DNA of 54,896 nt from an uncultured Prevotella sp. (GCA_946624005.1 CAMORS010000008.1:1-54896); one strand, 5' to 3'. Counted from the first letter of the stretch, positions 7,749 to 18,596 are shown. Made by a program: numbers and translations. The notes: generated by a model not told the origin, from the sequence alone.

Positions 7749-9815
7749 ATGAACTTCAAACTCACTTCCCAATACCACCCCACCGGCGACCAGCCGGAGG
7801 CAATCAACGAGCTCACCCAAGGCATCCTCCGTGGCGACCGCGCCCAAGTGCTCCTCGGTGTGACCGGCTCGGGCAAGACGTTCACTATTGCCAACGTTGT
7901 TGCTAACATCAACAAACCCACCCTCATCCTAAGCCACAACAAGACGCTCGCAGCTCAGCTCTACGAGGAGATGCGCGGTTTCTTTCCCGAGAATGCAGTA
8001 GAATACTACGTCTCCTACTACGACTACTACCAGCCCGAGGCCTACCTGCCGCAGAGCGACACCTATATCGAGAAAGACCTCGCCATCAACGACGAGATCG
8101 ACCGTCTGCGACTCTCCGCCGTTTCGGCCCTATTGTCAGGAAGAAAGGACGTTGTCATCGTTTCGTCCGTATCGTGTATCTATGGAATGGGCGGCCCGAC
8201 GGCCATGCAGGGTAGCGTCATCACCATCAAGAAAGGACAGAAACTCGACCGCAATATGTTTCTGCGCCGACTCGTCGATGCGCTATACGTGCGCAACGAC
8301 ATCGACCTGCAGCGAGGCAATTTCCGTGTCAAGGGCGACACCGTAGACGTCTTTATGGCCTACAGCGACCACGTGCTGCGCGTCACATGGTGGGACGACG
8401 ACATCGATGCCATCGAGGAACTCGACGCCGTCACCTACCATCGCATGGCTACCTTCCAGGAATACCAGATCTATCCCGCCAACCTCTTCGTCACCTCGAA
8501 GGAACAGACGGAGATTGCCATCCGCATGATGCAGGACGACCTGACGAAGCAAGTGGAGTTCTTCAACGACCAGGGCGACACGCTCAAGGCACAACGCATC
8601 AAGGAACGTGTGGAATACGACATCGAGATGATTCGCGAACTGGGGCATTGTTCGGGCATAGAGAACTACTCGCGCTACTTCGACGGACGTGAAGCCGGTC
8701 AGCGCCCCTACTGCCTTTTCGACTTCTTCCCCGAAGACTTCCTACTCGTCGTCGACGAGAGCCATGTCAGTATCCCGCAGATCCGGGCCATGTACGGTGG
8801 CGACCGTGCCCGAAAGACCAATCTCGTAGAGTATGGCTTCCGGCTTCCCGCTGCTTTCGACAACCGTCCGCTGAAGTTCGAAGAGTTTGAGAGCATGGTT
8901 CATCAGGCTATCTACGTTTCGGCAACACCTGCCGAATACGAACTGCAACAAGCCGAAGGTGTCGTCGTCGAACAGGTTATCCGCCCCACCGGACTGCTCG
9001 ATCCGGAGATAGAAGTGCGCCCGTCAGAGAACCAGATTGACGACCTTACGGCTGAAATCCTTGAACGTGTGGAGCGCGACGAACGCGTGCTCATCACCAC
9101 ACTGACCAAGCGCATGGCCGAAGAGCTGACGGAATACTTGCTCAATCACGACATCCGCGCTAACTATATCCACAGCGACGTAGCCACACTCGACCGTGTT
9201 AAGATCATGGCCGACCTGCGTGCTGGCTTGTTCGATGTCCTCGTCGGCGTCAATCTCCTGCGCGAAGGACTCGACCTGCCGGAAGTAAGCCTTGTGGCCA
9301 TCCTCGATGCCGACAAAGAGGGATTCCTGCGCAGCCATCGTTCGCTCACACAGACAGCAGGCCGTGCTGCCCGAAACGTCAACGGCAAGGTCATCATGTA
9401 TGCCGACACCATCACGCAGAGCATGCAGCAGACCATCGACGAGACCAACCGCCGACGCGCCAAACAGCTGCGCTACAACGACGAGCATGGCATCACGCCA
9501 CAACAGATTGTCAAGGCTATCAGCCATAGTCCGCTCTCTAAGTCGCAGCAGGATGCCGAAACTTCTTCTGCAGGAAGGAAGGCAACGGGCGGCAAGCAAG
9601 GTGCTCCCCTGCCCTATCAGCCTTACATCGAACCCAGCTCGATTGATGTCGCCGCCGATCCGATTATCCAGAAGATGTCGAAAGAGCAGCTGCAGAAGAG
9701 CATCGACAACACCACAAAACTGATGAAGGAAGCAGCAAAACGCCTCGACTTCCTACAGGCCGCACAGTATCGCGACGAGATACTGCGTCTGCAAGAGTTG
9801 GTCGAATCAGAATAA
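7749..9815 (+). CDS. uvrB: Excinuclease ABC subunit B
   Basis: UvrB (688 residues) is the damage-verifying helicase of nucleotide excision repair. It is loaded by UvrA and recruits UvrC. Visible features are Walker A GVTGSGKT (residues 37-44), the beta-hairpin region YVSYYDYYQPEAYLPQSDTY, DEXH-type VVDESHVSIPQ, helicase motifs VSATPAEYEL and QTAGRAARN, and a C-terminal UVR domain (about residues 645-688, KRLDFLQAAQYRDEI) that contacts UvrC. Length and motif order are normal. It follows the M6 pair on the same strand after 127 bases of repeats, so whether it shares their transcript is unclear. Confidence 0.97.
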   Translation: MNFKLTSQYHPTGDQPEAINELTQGILRGDRAQVLLGVTGSGKTFTIANVVANINKPTLILSHNKTLAAQLYEEMRGFFPENAVEYYVSYYDYYQPEAYLPQSDTYIEKDLAINDEIDRLRLSAVSALLSGRKDVVIVSSVSCIYGMGGPTAMQGSVITIKKGQKLDRNMFLRRLVDALYVRNDIDLQRGNFRVKGDTVDVFMAYSDHVLRVTWWDDDIDAIEELDAVTYHRMATFQEYQIYPANLFVTSKEQTEIAIRMMQDDLTKQVEFFNDQGDTLKAQRIKERVEYDIEMIRELGHCSGIENYSRYFDGREAGQRPYCLFDFFPEDFLLVVDESHVSIPQIRAMYGGDRARKTNLVEYGFRLPAAFDNRPLKFEEFESMVHQAIYVSATPAEYELQQAEGVVVEQVIRPTGLLDPEIEVRPSENQIDDLTAEILERVERDERVLITTLTKRMAEELTEYLLNHDIRANYIHSDVATLDRVKIMADLRAGLFDVLVGVNLLREGLDLPEVSLVAILDADKEGFLRSHRSLTQTAGRAARNVNGKVIMYADTITQSMQQTIDETNRRRAKQLRYNDEHGITPQQIVKAISHSPLSKSQQDAETSSAGRKATGGKQGAPLPYQPYIEPSSIDVAADPIIQKMSKEQLQKSIDNTTKLMKEAAKRLDFLQAAQYRDEILRLQELVESE

Positions 9816-9819
9816 AAAA

Positions 9820-9848
9820 AGGAGTTCAGCTGTATTGTCTGAACTCCT
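9820..9848 (-). terminator. Terminator between uvrB and the DUF5715 gene
   Basis: The inverted repeat AGGAGTTCAG / CTGAACTCCT has a 9-base loop. On the minus strand it is followed by a run of seven T (A-run at 9814-9820), so it should terminate the minus-strand DUF5715 transcript. It may also act on uvrB, although the plus-strand T-tract is weak. Confidence 0.75.
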
Positions 9849-9852
9849 GAAC

Positions 9853-10716
9853 TCACCTCACTGTGATGTGGAAGCAACTTTGCTTCACTTCATACTTGAT
9901 ATGGCATCGCCCATCGCGGCGCATGTCGCGCAACACTTCGCACAGCACATACTTCAGCGAGTCGTCGCGCACCAACCGACGTCGCTCACCCGGAGGGGCA
10001 ACAGTATGGTATCGGTTGTAGCAGATATCAAAGGTCGTGCCGTAGAGATGGCAGCTGTTCTCGGTGGCATTGCCGTTGTAGCGGCGCAGTTTCTCCACAT
10101 CTTCCTTCGTCCGCAGCACGCTGGTAACGATGAACTGATGCAACGGAATACCCTTCAGCTGCAGACTGTCGTAATAGGCACGCCCCATATCGTTGAGCAG
10201 AGCAGCTGCCCGAGGCACCAAATAAGGGATGCTGCGGTACATACGGTCGACATGATAATAAGGTGAAGCCCCGATGTAAACCAGTTCTTGCTTACGTTCC
10301 TCAGCCTCTTCGCGGTTGTAGACACTACTCACACCCCACTTCATCGCACTCTGTATCTGCACTTGCTGACTGTCTGGGAAAGCCTCCAGATAGCTCGTCA
10401 CGCCGAAGATGCGATGCTTGACCGGCTGCCCTTGGGCATCGAAGAAGCGCGAAGCCGTCACGACAGAAGATTGCTCCACCGAAGCAGACGCCTGCGATTC
10501 GTCCTTTACGACATCGGTTTCCAAAGCAGCCTCGCGCGATTCCTCCTGCACAGCTTCGGTCTCCGCTGATTGGACATTCGTCGCAGGCGGCTCGGCCGGA
10601 CGACGTTCGGCAGCCACCTGCGGGAACACCAAGCGCACCAAGGCCAGCAAGGCCACGATAGCGGCAAAGCCCGCAAGAAACCTGTTCTTCGTGATCAACT
10701 TCTTCTTGACAGCCAT
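9853..10716 (-). CDS. DUF5715 family protein, M15 peptidase-like, membrane-anchored
   Basis: This 287-residue protein has an N-terminal transmembrane segment (about residues 12-33) and a low-complexity Glu/Ala/Ser-rich stretch (about 38-90). A C-terminal globular domain resembles the Bacteroidetes DUF5715 family. That domain has SCHLYGTTFD (S221, H223, G226, D230), the spacing of the M15/VanY SxHxxGxxxD zinc motif, and a later FHITV with H283. H223, D230 and H283 could form a zinc triad, with E276 as a possible catalytic Glu. This suggests a periplasmic peptidoglycan DD- or LD-peptidase, but E-to-H spacing differs from VanX/VanY, so the activity is an inference. Confidence 0.7.
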   Translation of the reverse strand: MAVKKKLITKNRFLAGFAAIVALLALVRLVFPQVAAERRPAEPPATNVQSAETEAVQEESREAALETDVVKDESQASASVEQSSVVTASRFFDAQGQPVKHRIFGVTSYLEAFPDSQQVQIQSAMKWGVSSVYNREEAEERKQELVYIGASPYYHVDRMYRSIPYLVPRAAALLNDMGRAYYDSLQLKGIPLHQFIVTSVLRTKEDVEKLRRYNGNATENSCHLYGTTFDICYNRYHTVAPPGERRRLVRDDSLKYVLCEVLRDMRRDGRCHIKYEVKQSCFHITVR

Positions 10717-10783
10717 CCTTTTGTTTATTCTTTTTCCATTTCTATGTAGAGATGCGTCGTGTCGCGTCCCTACTTTTGCGCTG

Positions 10784-10815
10784 CAAAGGTAGCAAGAAAT
10801 ATTCTATTCGCCAAA
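10784..10815 (-). promoter_or_regulatory. Promoter of the DUF5715 gene
   Basis: On the minus strand, TTTG (10812-10815) is followed after 20 bases by TACCTTTG (10784-10791), matching the -33/-7 consensus. Transcription would start near 10780, about 64 bases before the ATG at 10716. Confidence 0.6.
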
Positions 10816-10913
10816 CAAAACTGTAGGCGAAAAGAAAAAACACTACTTTTCATCTTTTTTCCTTGCCACTTCCATAGATGATTCGTCTAAATACTTTTAT
10901 CGAAAAAAATGCC

Positions 10914-11014
10914 ACACCTCACCAAAATGCGGTGAAACCCTCTGTTTATCGGCCTTGGGGATGGTGAGGTGTTTGTTTATCACCTCACCACACACCTCAC
11001 CAGAGACCTCACCA
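10914..11014 (+). repeat. 101-base dispersed element, copy A
   Basis: It begins ACACCTCACCAAA, has a core CTGTTTATCGGCCTT and GATGGTGAGGTGTTT, and ends in 12-base-period ACCTCACCA repeats. Copy B at 36673-36773 has the same length and aligns without gaps. Copy C at 36876-36977 is inverted and one base longer. Confidence 0.8.
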
Positions 11015-11037
11015 TGCATAACCCTGACGCGGGAGCA

Positions 11038-12279
11038 TCAGGAAAGTGATGCGAGCAGGTCGGCAACGACATAGCTGCTGCCGCCGACAAAGATGAAGTC
11101 GGCTGTGTCGGCTTCCTGCAGAGCCTGACGATAGGCATCGCTGACTGACGAATAGCAACTGCCCTGCAAGCCATGCATAAGACCTTTCTGGCTGACCGTC
11201 TCGACGGGGATGGCACGATGAGTGGAGGCCTGCGTCCAGTAGTAGACAGCCCTCTTAGGCAATAAGGCCATGACGGTGTCGATGTCTTTATCGTCTACCA
11301 TACCGAAGACGATGCGCAACTGCTTACACGGCTGTGCGGCAATCTGCGGAGCAAGATACTGCCACCCGCCCACGTTGTGACCTGTGTCGCAGATGACGAG
11401 CGGCTGTTGCTGAATCTTCTGCCAACGACCAACGAGGCCGGTCAGCTCGTTGACATGTGCGAAACCTTCTCTGATAGAAGAAGGTGGAAGGTGGAAGGAG
11501 GAATTACGATGAAGAGTGTCGAGTGCGCAAAGGATGGTGCGGCGGTTCTTTTGCTGATAGTCGCCCTTCAGTTCAAACTCAACATCATCGAAAGGCGTAG
11601 CGTCAAACTCCTCGGCAAAGTAGATGGGCGCACGCATCTCGTGTGCCTTGACGGCAAAGACAGGCCGCGTTTCGGGCACTGTCTCACCGACGACAACGGG
11701 CACACCAGTCTTGATGATGCCCGCTTTCTCTGCGGCAATACGCTCCAACGTGTCGCCCAGAAATTGCGTATGGTCGAGACTGATGTTCGTGATAACGCTC
11801 AAGACGGGTGTAATGATATTGGTGCAGTCGAGACGGCCACCCAGTCCTACCTCTATGACAGCATAGTCGACCTGCTGTTCGGCGAAGTATTTGAAGGCCA
11901 TCGCCGTTGTCAGCTCGAAAAACGAGGGATGCAACGGCTCAAAGAAATGGCGTTCTTGCTCCACGAAGTCGATGACATACTGCTCGGGGATGCACTCACC
12001 ATTGACGCGGATGCGTTCGCGGAAGTCCACCAGATGCGGTGAGGTATAGAGTCCCACGCGATAGCCTGCCGCCTGCAAGACGGCAGCGATGGTGTGCGAA
12101 CAAGAACCCTTGCCATTGGTTCCGGCAACATGGATGCTCTTGAACTGGCGGTGAGGATGTCCGAAATGCTCATCGAGGGCTAAGGAGTTGTCGAGTCCTT
12201 CCTTATAAGCACTCGCCCCGACCTTCTCGAAGACCGGGGTGACGCTAAACAGATATGCTGTTGTTTCCTGATAGTTCAT
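11038..12279 (-). CDS. folC: Bifunctional folylpolyglutamate synthase / dihydrofolate synthase
   Basis: FolC (413 residues) adds L-glutamate to dihydropteroate and/or tetrahydrofolates using ATP. The Mur-ligase-type P-loop GTNGKGSCSHT lies near residue 53. Family segments LYTSPHLVDFRERIRVNG, VGLGGRLDCTNI and SLDHTQFLGDT follow in order. The C-terminal Mur ligase-like domain contains CDTGHNVGG. It starts 1 base after the dnaJ stop codon, so it is probably the last gene of the ABC-F/grpE/dnaJ/folC run. Whether both activities are present cannot be read from sequence. Confidence 0.95.
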   Translation of the reverse strand: MNYQETTAYLFSVTPVFEKVGASAYKEGLDNSLALDEHFGHPHRQFKSIHVAGTNGKGSCSHTIAAVLQAAGYRVGLYTSPHLVDFRERIRVNGECIPEQYVIDFVEQERHFFEPLHPSFFELTTAMAFKYFAEQQVDYAVIEVGLGGRLDCTNIITPVLSVITNISLDHTQFLGDTLERIAAEKAGIIKTGVPVVVGETVPETRPVFAVKAHEMRAPIYFAEEFDATPFDDVEFELKGDYQQKNRRTILCALDTLHRNSSFHLPPSSIREGFAHVNELTGLVGRWQKIQQQPLVICDTGHNVGGWQYLAPQIAAQPCKQLRIVFGMVDDKDIDTVMALLPKRAVYYWTQASTHRAIPVETVSQKGLMHGLQGSCYSSVSDAYRQALQEADTADFIFVGGSSYVVADLLASLS

Positions 12280-12280
12280 T

Positions 12281-13435
12281 TTAACTGAAGTAGTTACGGA
12301 ACTTGTCGAAGATGCTCTTCTTCGTAGAATTGTCGCCCTTGAAGTTGTCGCTCTCGCGCAACTGCTCCATGACTTTCCGCTCTTCGTGCGTCAAAGTCTT
12401 CGGCACATAGACGCTGACATTGACCACGAGGTCGCCCGTCGTATTACCATAGCCCTGCACCGAAGGCAGACCTTTGCCGCGCAGCCGCAACGTCTTACCA
12501 GGTTGTGTGCCGGGCTCGATGCCTATCTTCACCTTCTTTCCTTCGATGGTGGGTATCTCCACATCACCACCGAGAGCAGCTGTCGGGAAGTCGAGCAGCA
12601 GGTTGTAGAGCACGTTGTTGCCGTCGCGGATGAAGGTGTCGTTGGGTTCTTCCTCGATGAACACCTGGATATTGCCGTTCACGCCGTTATGGACAGCAGC
12701 GTTTCCTTTGCCCGGAACGTTCACGACCATGCCATCGGCAACACCGGCGGGAATCTTGATTTCAACCACTTCCTCGCCTTTCACCACACCGCTGCCACCG
12801 CATTCGTGGCACTTGTTCTTGATGATGCGGCCCTCACCCTGGCAGGTGGGACAGACACTCTGCGTCTGCATCATGCCGAAAAGGCTCTGTGTGGTACGTG
12901 TCACCACGCCACTTCCGTGACAAGTGGGACAGCTGTCGGTCTGTCCGTCTTCCGAACCAGTGCCGTGACAATGGTTGCAGGTGATGTCTTTGCGCACCTT
13001 GAACTTCTTCGTCACGCCCGTAGCCACCTCTTGCAGCGACATGCGCACCTTCAGACGGAGGTCGGAACCGCGGTGCTGCGGTGCCTGATGACCGCCGCCA
13101 AAGCCGCCGAAACCACCAAAACCGCCTCGTCCGCCAAAGACATCGCCGAACATCGAGAAGATGTCGTCCATCGAGAAACCACCGCCAAAGCCGCCAAAAC
13201 CGCCCATGCCGCCAGGTCCATCGAAGCCGAACTGGTCGTACCGCTGACGTTTCTGCGGATCGTGAAGCACATCGTAGGCCTCGGCAGCCTCCTTGAACTT
13301 CTCCTCCGCCTCTTTGTCACCAGGGTTGCGGTCGGGGTGATACTTGATGGCGATGCGGCGGTAAGCCTTCTTGATATCGTCTTCGCTGGCATTCTTGTCG
13401 ACGCCGAGCACCTCGTAATAATCTCTTTTTGCCAT
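12281..13435 (-). CDS. dnaJ: Molecular chaperone DnaJ
   Basis: DnaJ (384 residues) is the Hsp40 co-chaperone that stimulates DnaK ATPase and delivers substrates. It has an N-terminal J domain with the HPD motif (KYHPDRNPG, about residues 33-42) and a Gly/Phe-rich linker (about 72-115). Four zinc-finger repeats follow: [24 protein letters not shown] and CHECGGSG. C-terminal substrate-binding domains complete a class I DnaJ. It lies 52 bases downstream of grpE, with a hairpin in the gap. dnaK is not in the window. Confidence 0.97.
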   Translation of the reverse strand: MAKRDYYEVLGVDKNASEDDIKKAYRRIAIKYHPDRNPGDKEAEEKFKEAAEAYDVLHDPQKRQRYDQFGFDGPGGMGGFGGFGGGFSMDDIFSMFGDVFGGRGGFGGFGGFGGGHQAPQHRGSDLRLKVRMSLQEVATGVTKKFKVRKDITCNHCHGTGSEDGQTDSCPTCHGSGVVTRTTQSLFGMMQTQSVCPTCQGEGRIIKNKCHECGGSGVVKGEEVVEIKIPAGVADGMVVNVPGKGNAAVHNGVNGNIQVFIEEEPNDTFIRDGNNVLYNLLLDFPTAALGGDVEIPTIEGKKVKIGIEPGTQPGKTLRLRGKGLPSVQGYGNTTGDLVVNVSVYVPKTLTHEERKVMEQLRESDNFKGDNSTKKSIFDKFRNYFS

Positions 13436-13454
13436 TCTTTCTTTGTTGATATTT

Positions 13455-13473
13455 GTCGCAATAAAATTGCGAC
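13455..13473. other. Hairpin between grpE and dnaJ
   Basis: Perfect 8-base inverted repeat GTCGCAAT-AAA-ATTGCGAC in the 52-base grpE-dnaJ spacer. There is no T-tract on either side. It may tune readthrough or mRNA stability between the two chaperone genes. Confidence 0.55.
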
Positions 13474-13487
13474 TTACTGAACCTTAG

Positions 13488-14096
13488 TTATTGGCCTACA
13501 GCCACTTTAGCATGGCGGATGACCTTGTCGTTGAGCATATAGCCCGTCTGCACGCAGTCGATGACCTTGCCTTTCTTGTCGTCGCCCATCCCCGGTACCA
13601 TAGCGATGGCCTCATGGAAGTCGACGTCGAAGTCTTTGTCGGCGGTATCTATCTTCTTCACGCCTAATCCCTCAAGGGTCTTGACGAACTTATGGAAGAT
13701 CAGCTCCATGCCTTCCTTAATGGCTTTCGGGTCGTCGGTCTTGTCGGCCAAAGCGCGCTCGAAGTCGTCGAGCACGGGCAAGATGGCCGTAATGGTCTTC
13801 TCGCCGCCATTGAGGATCAGCTCAGCCTTCTCCTTGATGGTGCGCTTGCGATAGTTTTCAAACTCGGCCTGCTTGTAGAGCATCTGCTCCTTCAGGTTCT
13901 GTATTTCTGTCAGGGCTGCGTCGAGCGGGTCTTTCTCTTCCTGCTTCTCGTCGCTCTGGCTGTCGTTCTGTTCTTGCTTCTCTTCTTCTTGAGTAGCCTC
14001 ATCCTGTGTGTTTTCTGCGGCTTGTTGCTCGTCGGCCTTATTTTTCTGCTCGTCGAGGTTGCCGTCTTCGATATTGATTTTCTTTTCTTTGCTCAT
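13488..14096 (-). CDS. grpE: Nucleotide exchange factor GrpE
   Basis: GrpE (202 residues from the MSKEKK start) releases ADP from DnaK. Residues 1-55 are a highly acidic, Gln/Glu-rich disordered tail. A long helix follows (about 60-110, LKEQMLYKQAEFENYRKRTIKEK). The C-terminal beta domain has the signature VLDDFERAL, then FHEAIAMVPG and VIDCVQTGYMLNDKVIRHAKV. The frame is open for 10 more codons upstream, but the MSKEKK start at 14096 gives the normal N-terminus. It is paired with dnaJ downstream. Confidence 0.95.
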   Translation of the reverse strand: MSKEKKINIEDGNLDEQKNKADEQQAAENTQDEATQEEEKQEQNDSQSDEKQEEKDPLDAALTEIQNLKEQMLYKQAEFENYRKRTIKEKAELILNGGEKTITAILPVLDDFERALADKTDDPKAIKEGMELIFHKFVKTLEGLGVKKIDTADKDFDVDFHEAIAMVPGMGDDKKGKVIDCVQTGYMLNDKVIRHAKVAVGQ

Positions 14097-14144
14097 AGCT
14101 TTACCTTTCTTTTTTCTCTTCCACATAACAAAAATTGTGCCAAA

Positions 14145-15869
<1,725 letters not shown>

Positions 15870-15897
15870 TCAAGCGCAATCTGCCGCAAACGGCAAC

Positions 15898-15985
15898 ACT
15901 ACATTAATAAGGTAGTCAGACTACATTAATAAAGTAGTCGCACTACATTAATAAGGTAGTCACACTACATTAATAATGTAGTATC
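15898..15985. repeat. 22-base tandem array 2 (four units)
   Basis: Units start at 15898, 15920, 15942 and 15964. Each begins ACTACATTAATAA and ends its core with GTAGT, so every unit is itself an imperfect palindrome (ACTAC...GTAGT). The period is exactly 22 bases with only substitutions between units. The sequence is unrelated to arrays 1 and 3 apart from the period. Confidence 0.85.
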
Positions 15986-16131
15986 GCGATTTGACGCTTC
16001 TTGCATTGCGATTCGCCACAAACGACAAGCTGACAGATGGCTGACGGCAGACGGATTCGCCGGGAATAGCGTTCAAAAAAAATTAGTTGCCTCACACAAT
16101 AAAACGAGAAAAAAGGAGTTATATAAATAGT

Positions 16132-17700
16132 ATGACTCGAGAAATACAGACAAGAATGCTCCCCCATGAGGCTGCCACAGACCGTGGCCTCAAGGAGCGT
16201 GTTGCCAAAGAACTGGCTATCGACGCACGCACCATCACGCATATCCGCGTGTTGCGGCGCAGCATCGATGCCCGTCAGCGCACCATCTACGTCAACCTGA
16301 AGCTCCGTGTCTACATCAACGAAGAGCCTCAGGACGATGCTTACGCGCGCGTATTATATAATAAGGTAGAAAAATGTCAGCCGGTAGTCGTCGTGGGAGC
16401 GGGTCCCGGAGGACTCTTCGCAGCCCTGCGGCTCATCGAGTTGGGACTGAAACCCATTGTCGTAGAGCGCGGTAAGGACGTTCACGAACGGAAGAAAGAC
16501 CTGAGCAACATCACCCGAACGCAGAAAGTAGACCCTGAAAGCAACTACTGCTTCGGCGAAGGTGGTGCCGGAGCCTATAGCGACGGCAAGCTCTACACAC
16601 GCAGCAAGAAGCGCGGACCGACGGAGAAGATACTCAATGTGTTCTGCCAGCATGGCGCTTCGACCGACATTCTGGCCGATGCTCATCCCCATATCGGCAC
16701 CGACCGACTGCCACGCGTCATTGAGAACATGCGCAAGACGATTATCGACAGTGGCGGCGAGGTACACTTCCAGACCAAGATGACCGGTCTGATTGTAGAC
16801 GGCAACCGCGTGGAAGGCATTCAGGCTGTTGAACTTTCAACAGGCAGGGAAGTGGAATATCGAGGTCCCGTCATTCTGGCAACAGGTCATTCGGCCCGCG
16901 ATGTCTACCGCTACCTGCATGCTTCCAACATCGAGATAGAGGCGAAAGGACTGGCGATGGGTGTCCGCTTGGAGCATCCTGCCCAGCTCATCGACCAGAT
17001 ACAATACCACAACCGCGAAGGGCGCGGCCGCTATCTGCCTGCCGCAGAATACAGCTTTGTGACGCAAGTAGACGGACGCGGGGTCTACTCGTTCTGCATG
17101 TGTCCGGGCGGTTTCGTCATTCCGGCTGCAACAGGGCCGCAACAGATTGTCGTCAACGGTATGAGTCCAGCCAACCGCGGCACACAATGGAGCAACAGCG
17201 GCATGGTCGTCGAGATGCATCCCGACGATGTAGAAGGCTCGTCGCCCCTGCGTATGATGGAATATCAGGAGGAGCTGGAACGCATGACGTGGCAACAGGG
17301 CAACATGCGGCAGACAGCACCTGCACAACGGATGGCCGACTTCGTGAACGGCCGTCTCAGCTACGACCTTCCCCGCAGTAGCTATGCACCAGGACTGACA
17401 GCCTCCCCACTCCACTTCTGGATGCCCCCCTTTATCACGAATCGCCTGCAACAAGCTTTCAAGAAGTTCGGACAGATGAGCCACGGCTTCCTCACCAACG
17501 AAGCCCTGCTCATAGCCACCGAGACACGCACCTCATCACCCGTGAGAATCGTCCGCGACAACGATACGTTGCAACACGTCCGCCTGGAAGGACTCTTCCC
17601 TTGCGGCGAGGGGGCTGGCTATGCAGGAGGCATCGTTTCGGCTGGTGTCGACGGGGAGCGATGTGCCGAAATGTGTTACAAATACATAAACAATGGATGA
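16132..17700 (+). CDS. FAD-dependent dehydrogenase, COG2509-like
   Basis: This 522-residue flavoprotein (start MTREIQTRML at 16132, with AAAGGAG 13 bases upstream) has an N-terminal ~80-residue domain. A Rossmann motif follows, VVVGAGPGGLFAALRL (GxGxxG), then VVERGKDVHERKKD and NYCFGEGGAGAYSDGKL. It closes with FPCGEGAGYAGGIVSAGVDG, the FAD-contacting C-terminal motif. This order is that of the widespread uncharacterised FAD-dependent dehydrogenases related to GidA/HI0933-like proteins. No substrate is known. It is transcribed away from the ABC-F gene and precedes the exopolysaccharide locus, but that locus has its own promoter. Confidence 0.85.
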   Translation: MTREIQTRMLPHEAATDRGLKERVAKELAIDARTITHIRVLRRSIDARQRTIYVNLKLRVYINEEPQDDAYARVLYNKVEKCQPVVVVGAGPGGLFAALRLIELGLKPIVVERGKDVHERKKDLSNITRTQKVDPESNYCFGEGGAGAYSDGKLYTRSKKRGPTEKILNVFCQHGASTDILADAHPHIGTDRLPRVIENMRKTIIDSGGEVHFQTKMTGLIVDGNRVEGIQAVELSTGREVEYRGPVILATGHSARDVYRYLHASNIEIEAKGLAMGVRLEHPAQLIDQIQYHNREGRGRYLPAAEYSFVTQVDGRGVYSFCMCPGGFVIPAATGPQQIVVNGMSPANRGTQWSNSGMVVEMHPDDVEGSSPLRMMEYQEELERMTWQQGNMRQTAPAQRMADFVNGRLSYDLPRSSYAPGLTASPLHFWMPPFITNRLQQAFKKFGQMSHGFLTNEALLIATETRTSSPVRIVRDNDTLQHVRLEGLFPCGEGAGYAGGIVSAGVDGERCAEMCYKYINNG

Positions 17701-17715
17701 TTTTAAGCTTTTTTC

Positions 17716-17746
17716 TTGCCTCTCTCACAATTAATGCTTATCTTTG
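17716..17746 (+). promoter_or_regulatory. Promoter of the exopolysaccharide export unit
   Basis: TTG at 17716-17718 is followed after 20 bases by TATCTTTG at 17739-17746. Transcription would start near 17750, leaving a leader of about 46 nt before the ATG at 17796. Confidence 0.65.
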
Positions 17747-17758
17747 CACGCTAAAATA

Positions 17759-17785
17759 CAATTGATAATTGATAATTGACAATTG
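17759..17785. repeat. CAATTGATAATTG element in the export leader
   Basis: CAATTG flanks two ATTGATA words, and the element ends in GACAATTG. Its first 19 bases recur exactly, inverted, at 39645-39663 next to the rpsF promoter. It is AT-rich and non-coding. Confidence 0.6.
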
Positions 17786-17795
17786 AAATAGTAAC

Positions 17796-18596
17796 ATGAG
17801 AATCATCAAACAACTGGCACTCGCTGCCGCCGTCGTTCTGCTGGCGGCCTGCAAGACACCAACAGATGTTGCCTACTTCCAGGATTTAGAAAACTTGAAA
17901 GAACTGGAAATGCAACCATACGAAGCCATCAAGCTCAAGCCGACCGACAAGGTGTTCATCGTCGTAAAATGCAAGAATGCAGAAATCACGAACATGCTCA
18001 ATCTGGGAATGACGAATCAGATTATCGGCACGTCGGAGAATGCTTCGCTGAACCAGAACAATGGCATTTCGGGATATACCATCGATAAGGATGGCAACAT
18101 CGACTTCCCGCTCTTAGGCAAAATTCACATCGAAGGGTTGACCAGAGAAGGTGTGGAAAAGAAAATCAAGCACGAGATAGAGAATGCCGAGTTAGCAAAG
18201 GATGTGGTGGTGACTTGCGACTACATGAACCTGCGCTATTATGTCTTGGGTGAAGTGAAATCGCCTGGCGCGAAAAGCTTTGCACGTGACAAGCTCACCA
18301 TTACCGAAGCCTTGGCTCAGTCGGGCGACCTGTCGCTCTACGGTATCCGCAACAAGATCTACGTCATCAGGCAAGAAGGCAACAAGAAAGTCACTTATCA
18401 GATGAACATGCTCAGTGCCGAAGAGCTGCTCAAATCACCAGCCTACTACATCCAGCAGAACGACGTCATCTACGTCGATGCCAACAACACACGCAAGCGC
18501 CAGTCGAACGCCAGTGGAAACCAGTTCCAGTCGGCTTCGCTGTGGATGTCGATGGCATCGGTGCTCACCACGTTGGCAGTGTTAATCTTCAAATAA
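17796..18596 (+). CDS. Wza-like polysaccharide export lipoprotein
   Basis: This 266-residue outer-membrane polysaccharide export protein has a lipobox LLAAC near residues 17-21 and a Poly_export domain (about 40-140) with DGNIDFPLLGKIHIEGLTREG. An SLBB-type segment follows (YYVLGEVKSPGAKSF, about 150-164), and a hydrophobic C-terminal stretch (LWMSMASVLTTLAVLIF) could cross a membrane. This family forms the exit channel for capsule or exopolysaccharide together with a Wzc-like co-polymerase, which is the next gene 28 bases downstream. It is the first gene of the plus-strand export unit. Confidence 0.92.
   Translation: MRIIKQLALAAAVVLLAACKTPTDVAYFQDLENLKELEMQPYEAIKLKPTDKVFIVVKCKNAEITNMLNLGMTNQIIGTSENASLNQNNGISGYTIDKDGNIDFPLLGKIHIEGLTREGVEKKIKHEIENAELAKDVVVTCDYMNLRYYVLGEVKSPGAKSFARDKLTITEALAQSGDLSLYGIRNKIYVIRQEGNKKVTYQMNMLSAEELLKSPAYYIQQNDVIYVDANNTRKRQSNASGNQFQSASLWMSMASVLTTLAVLIFK

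Larger units (their letters stand above)
10717..11037. other. 321-base gap between folC and the DUF5715 gene
   Basis: There is no gene here. It contains a GATGCGTCG word related to the REP-like palindromes near 10751, the DUF5715 promoter (10784-10815), and copy A of the 101-base GGTGAGGTG element (10914-11014), which abuts the 3' end of folC. Confidence 0.7.

Noticed and set aside
10914..11014. Extension of folC or a small gene in the 101-base element
   Set aside because: The folC stop is at 11038, and the element is a dispersed non-coding repeat found in three places in different contexts.
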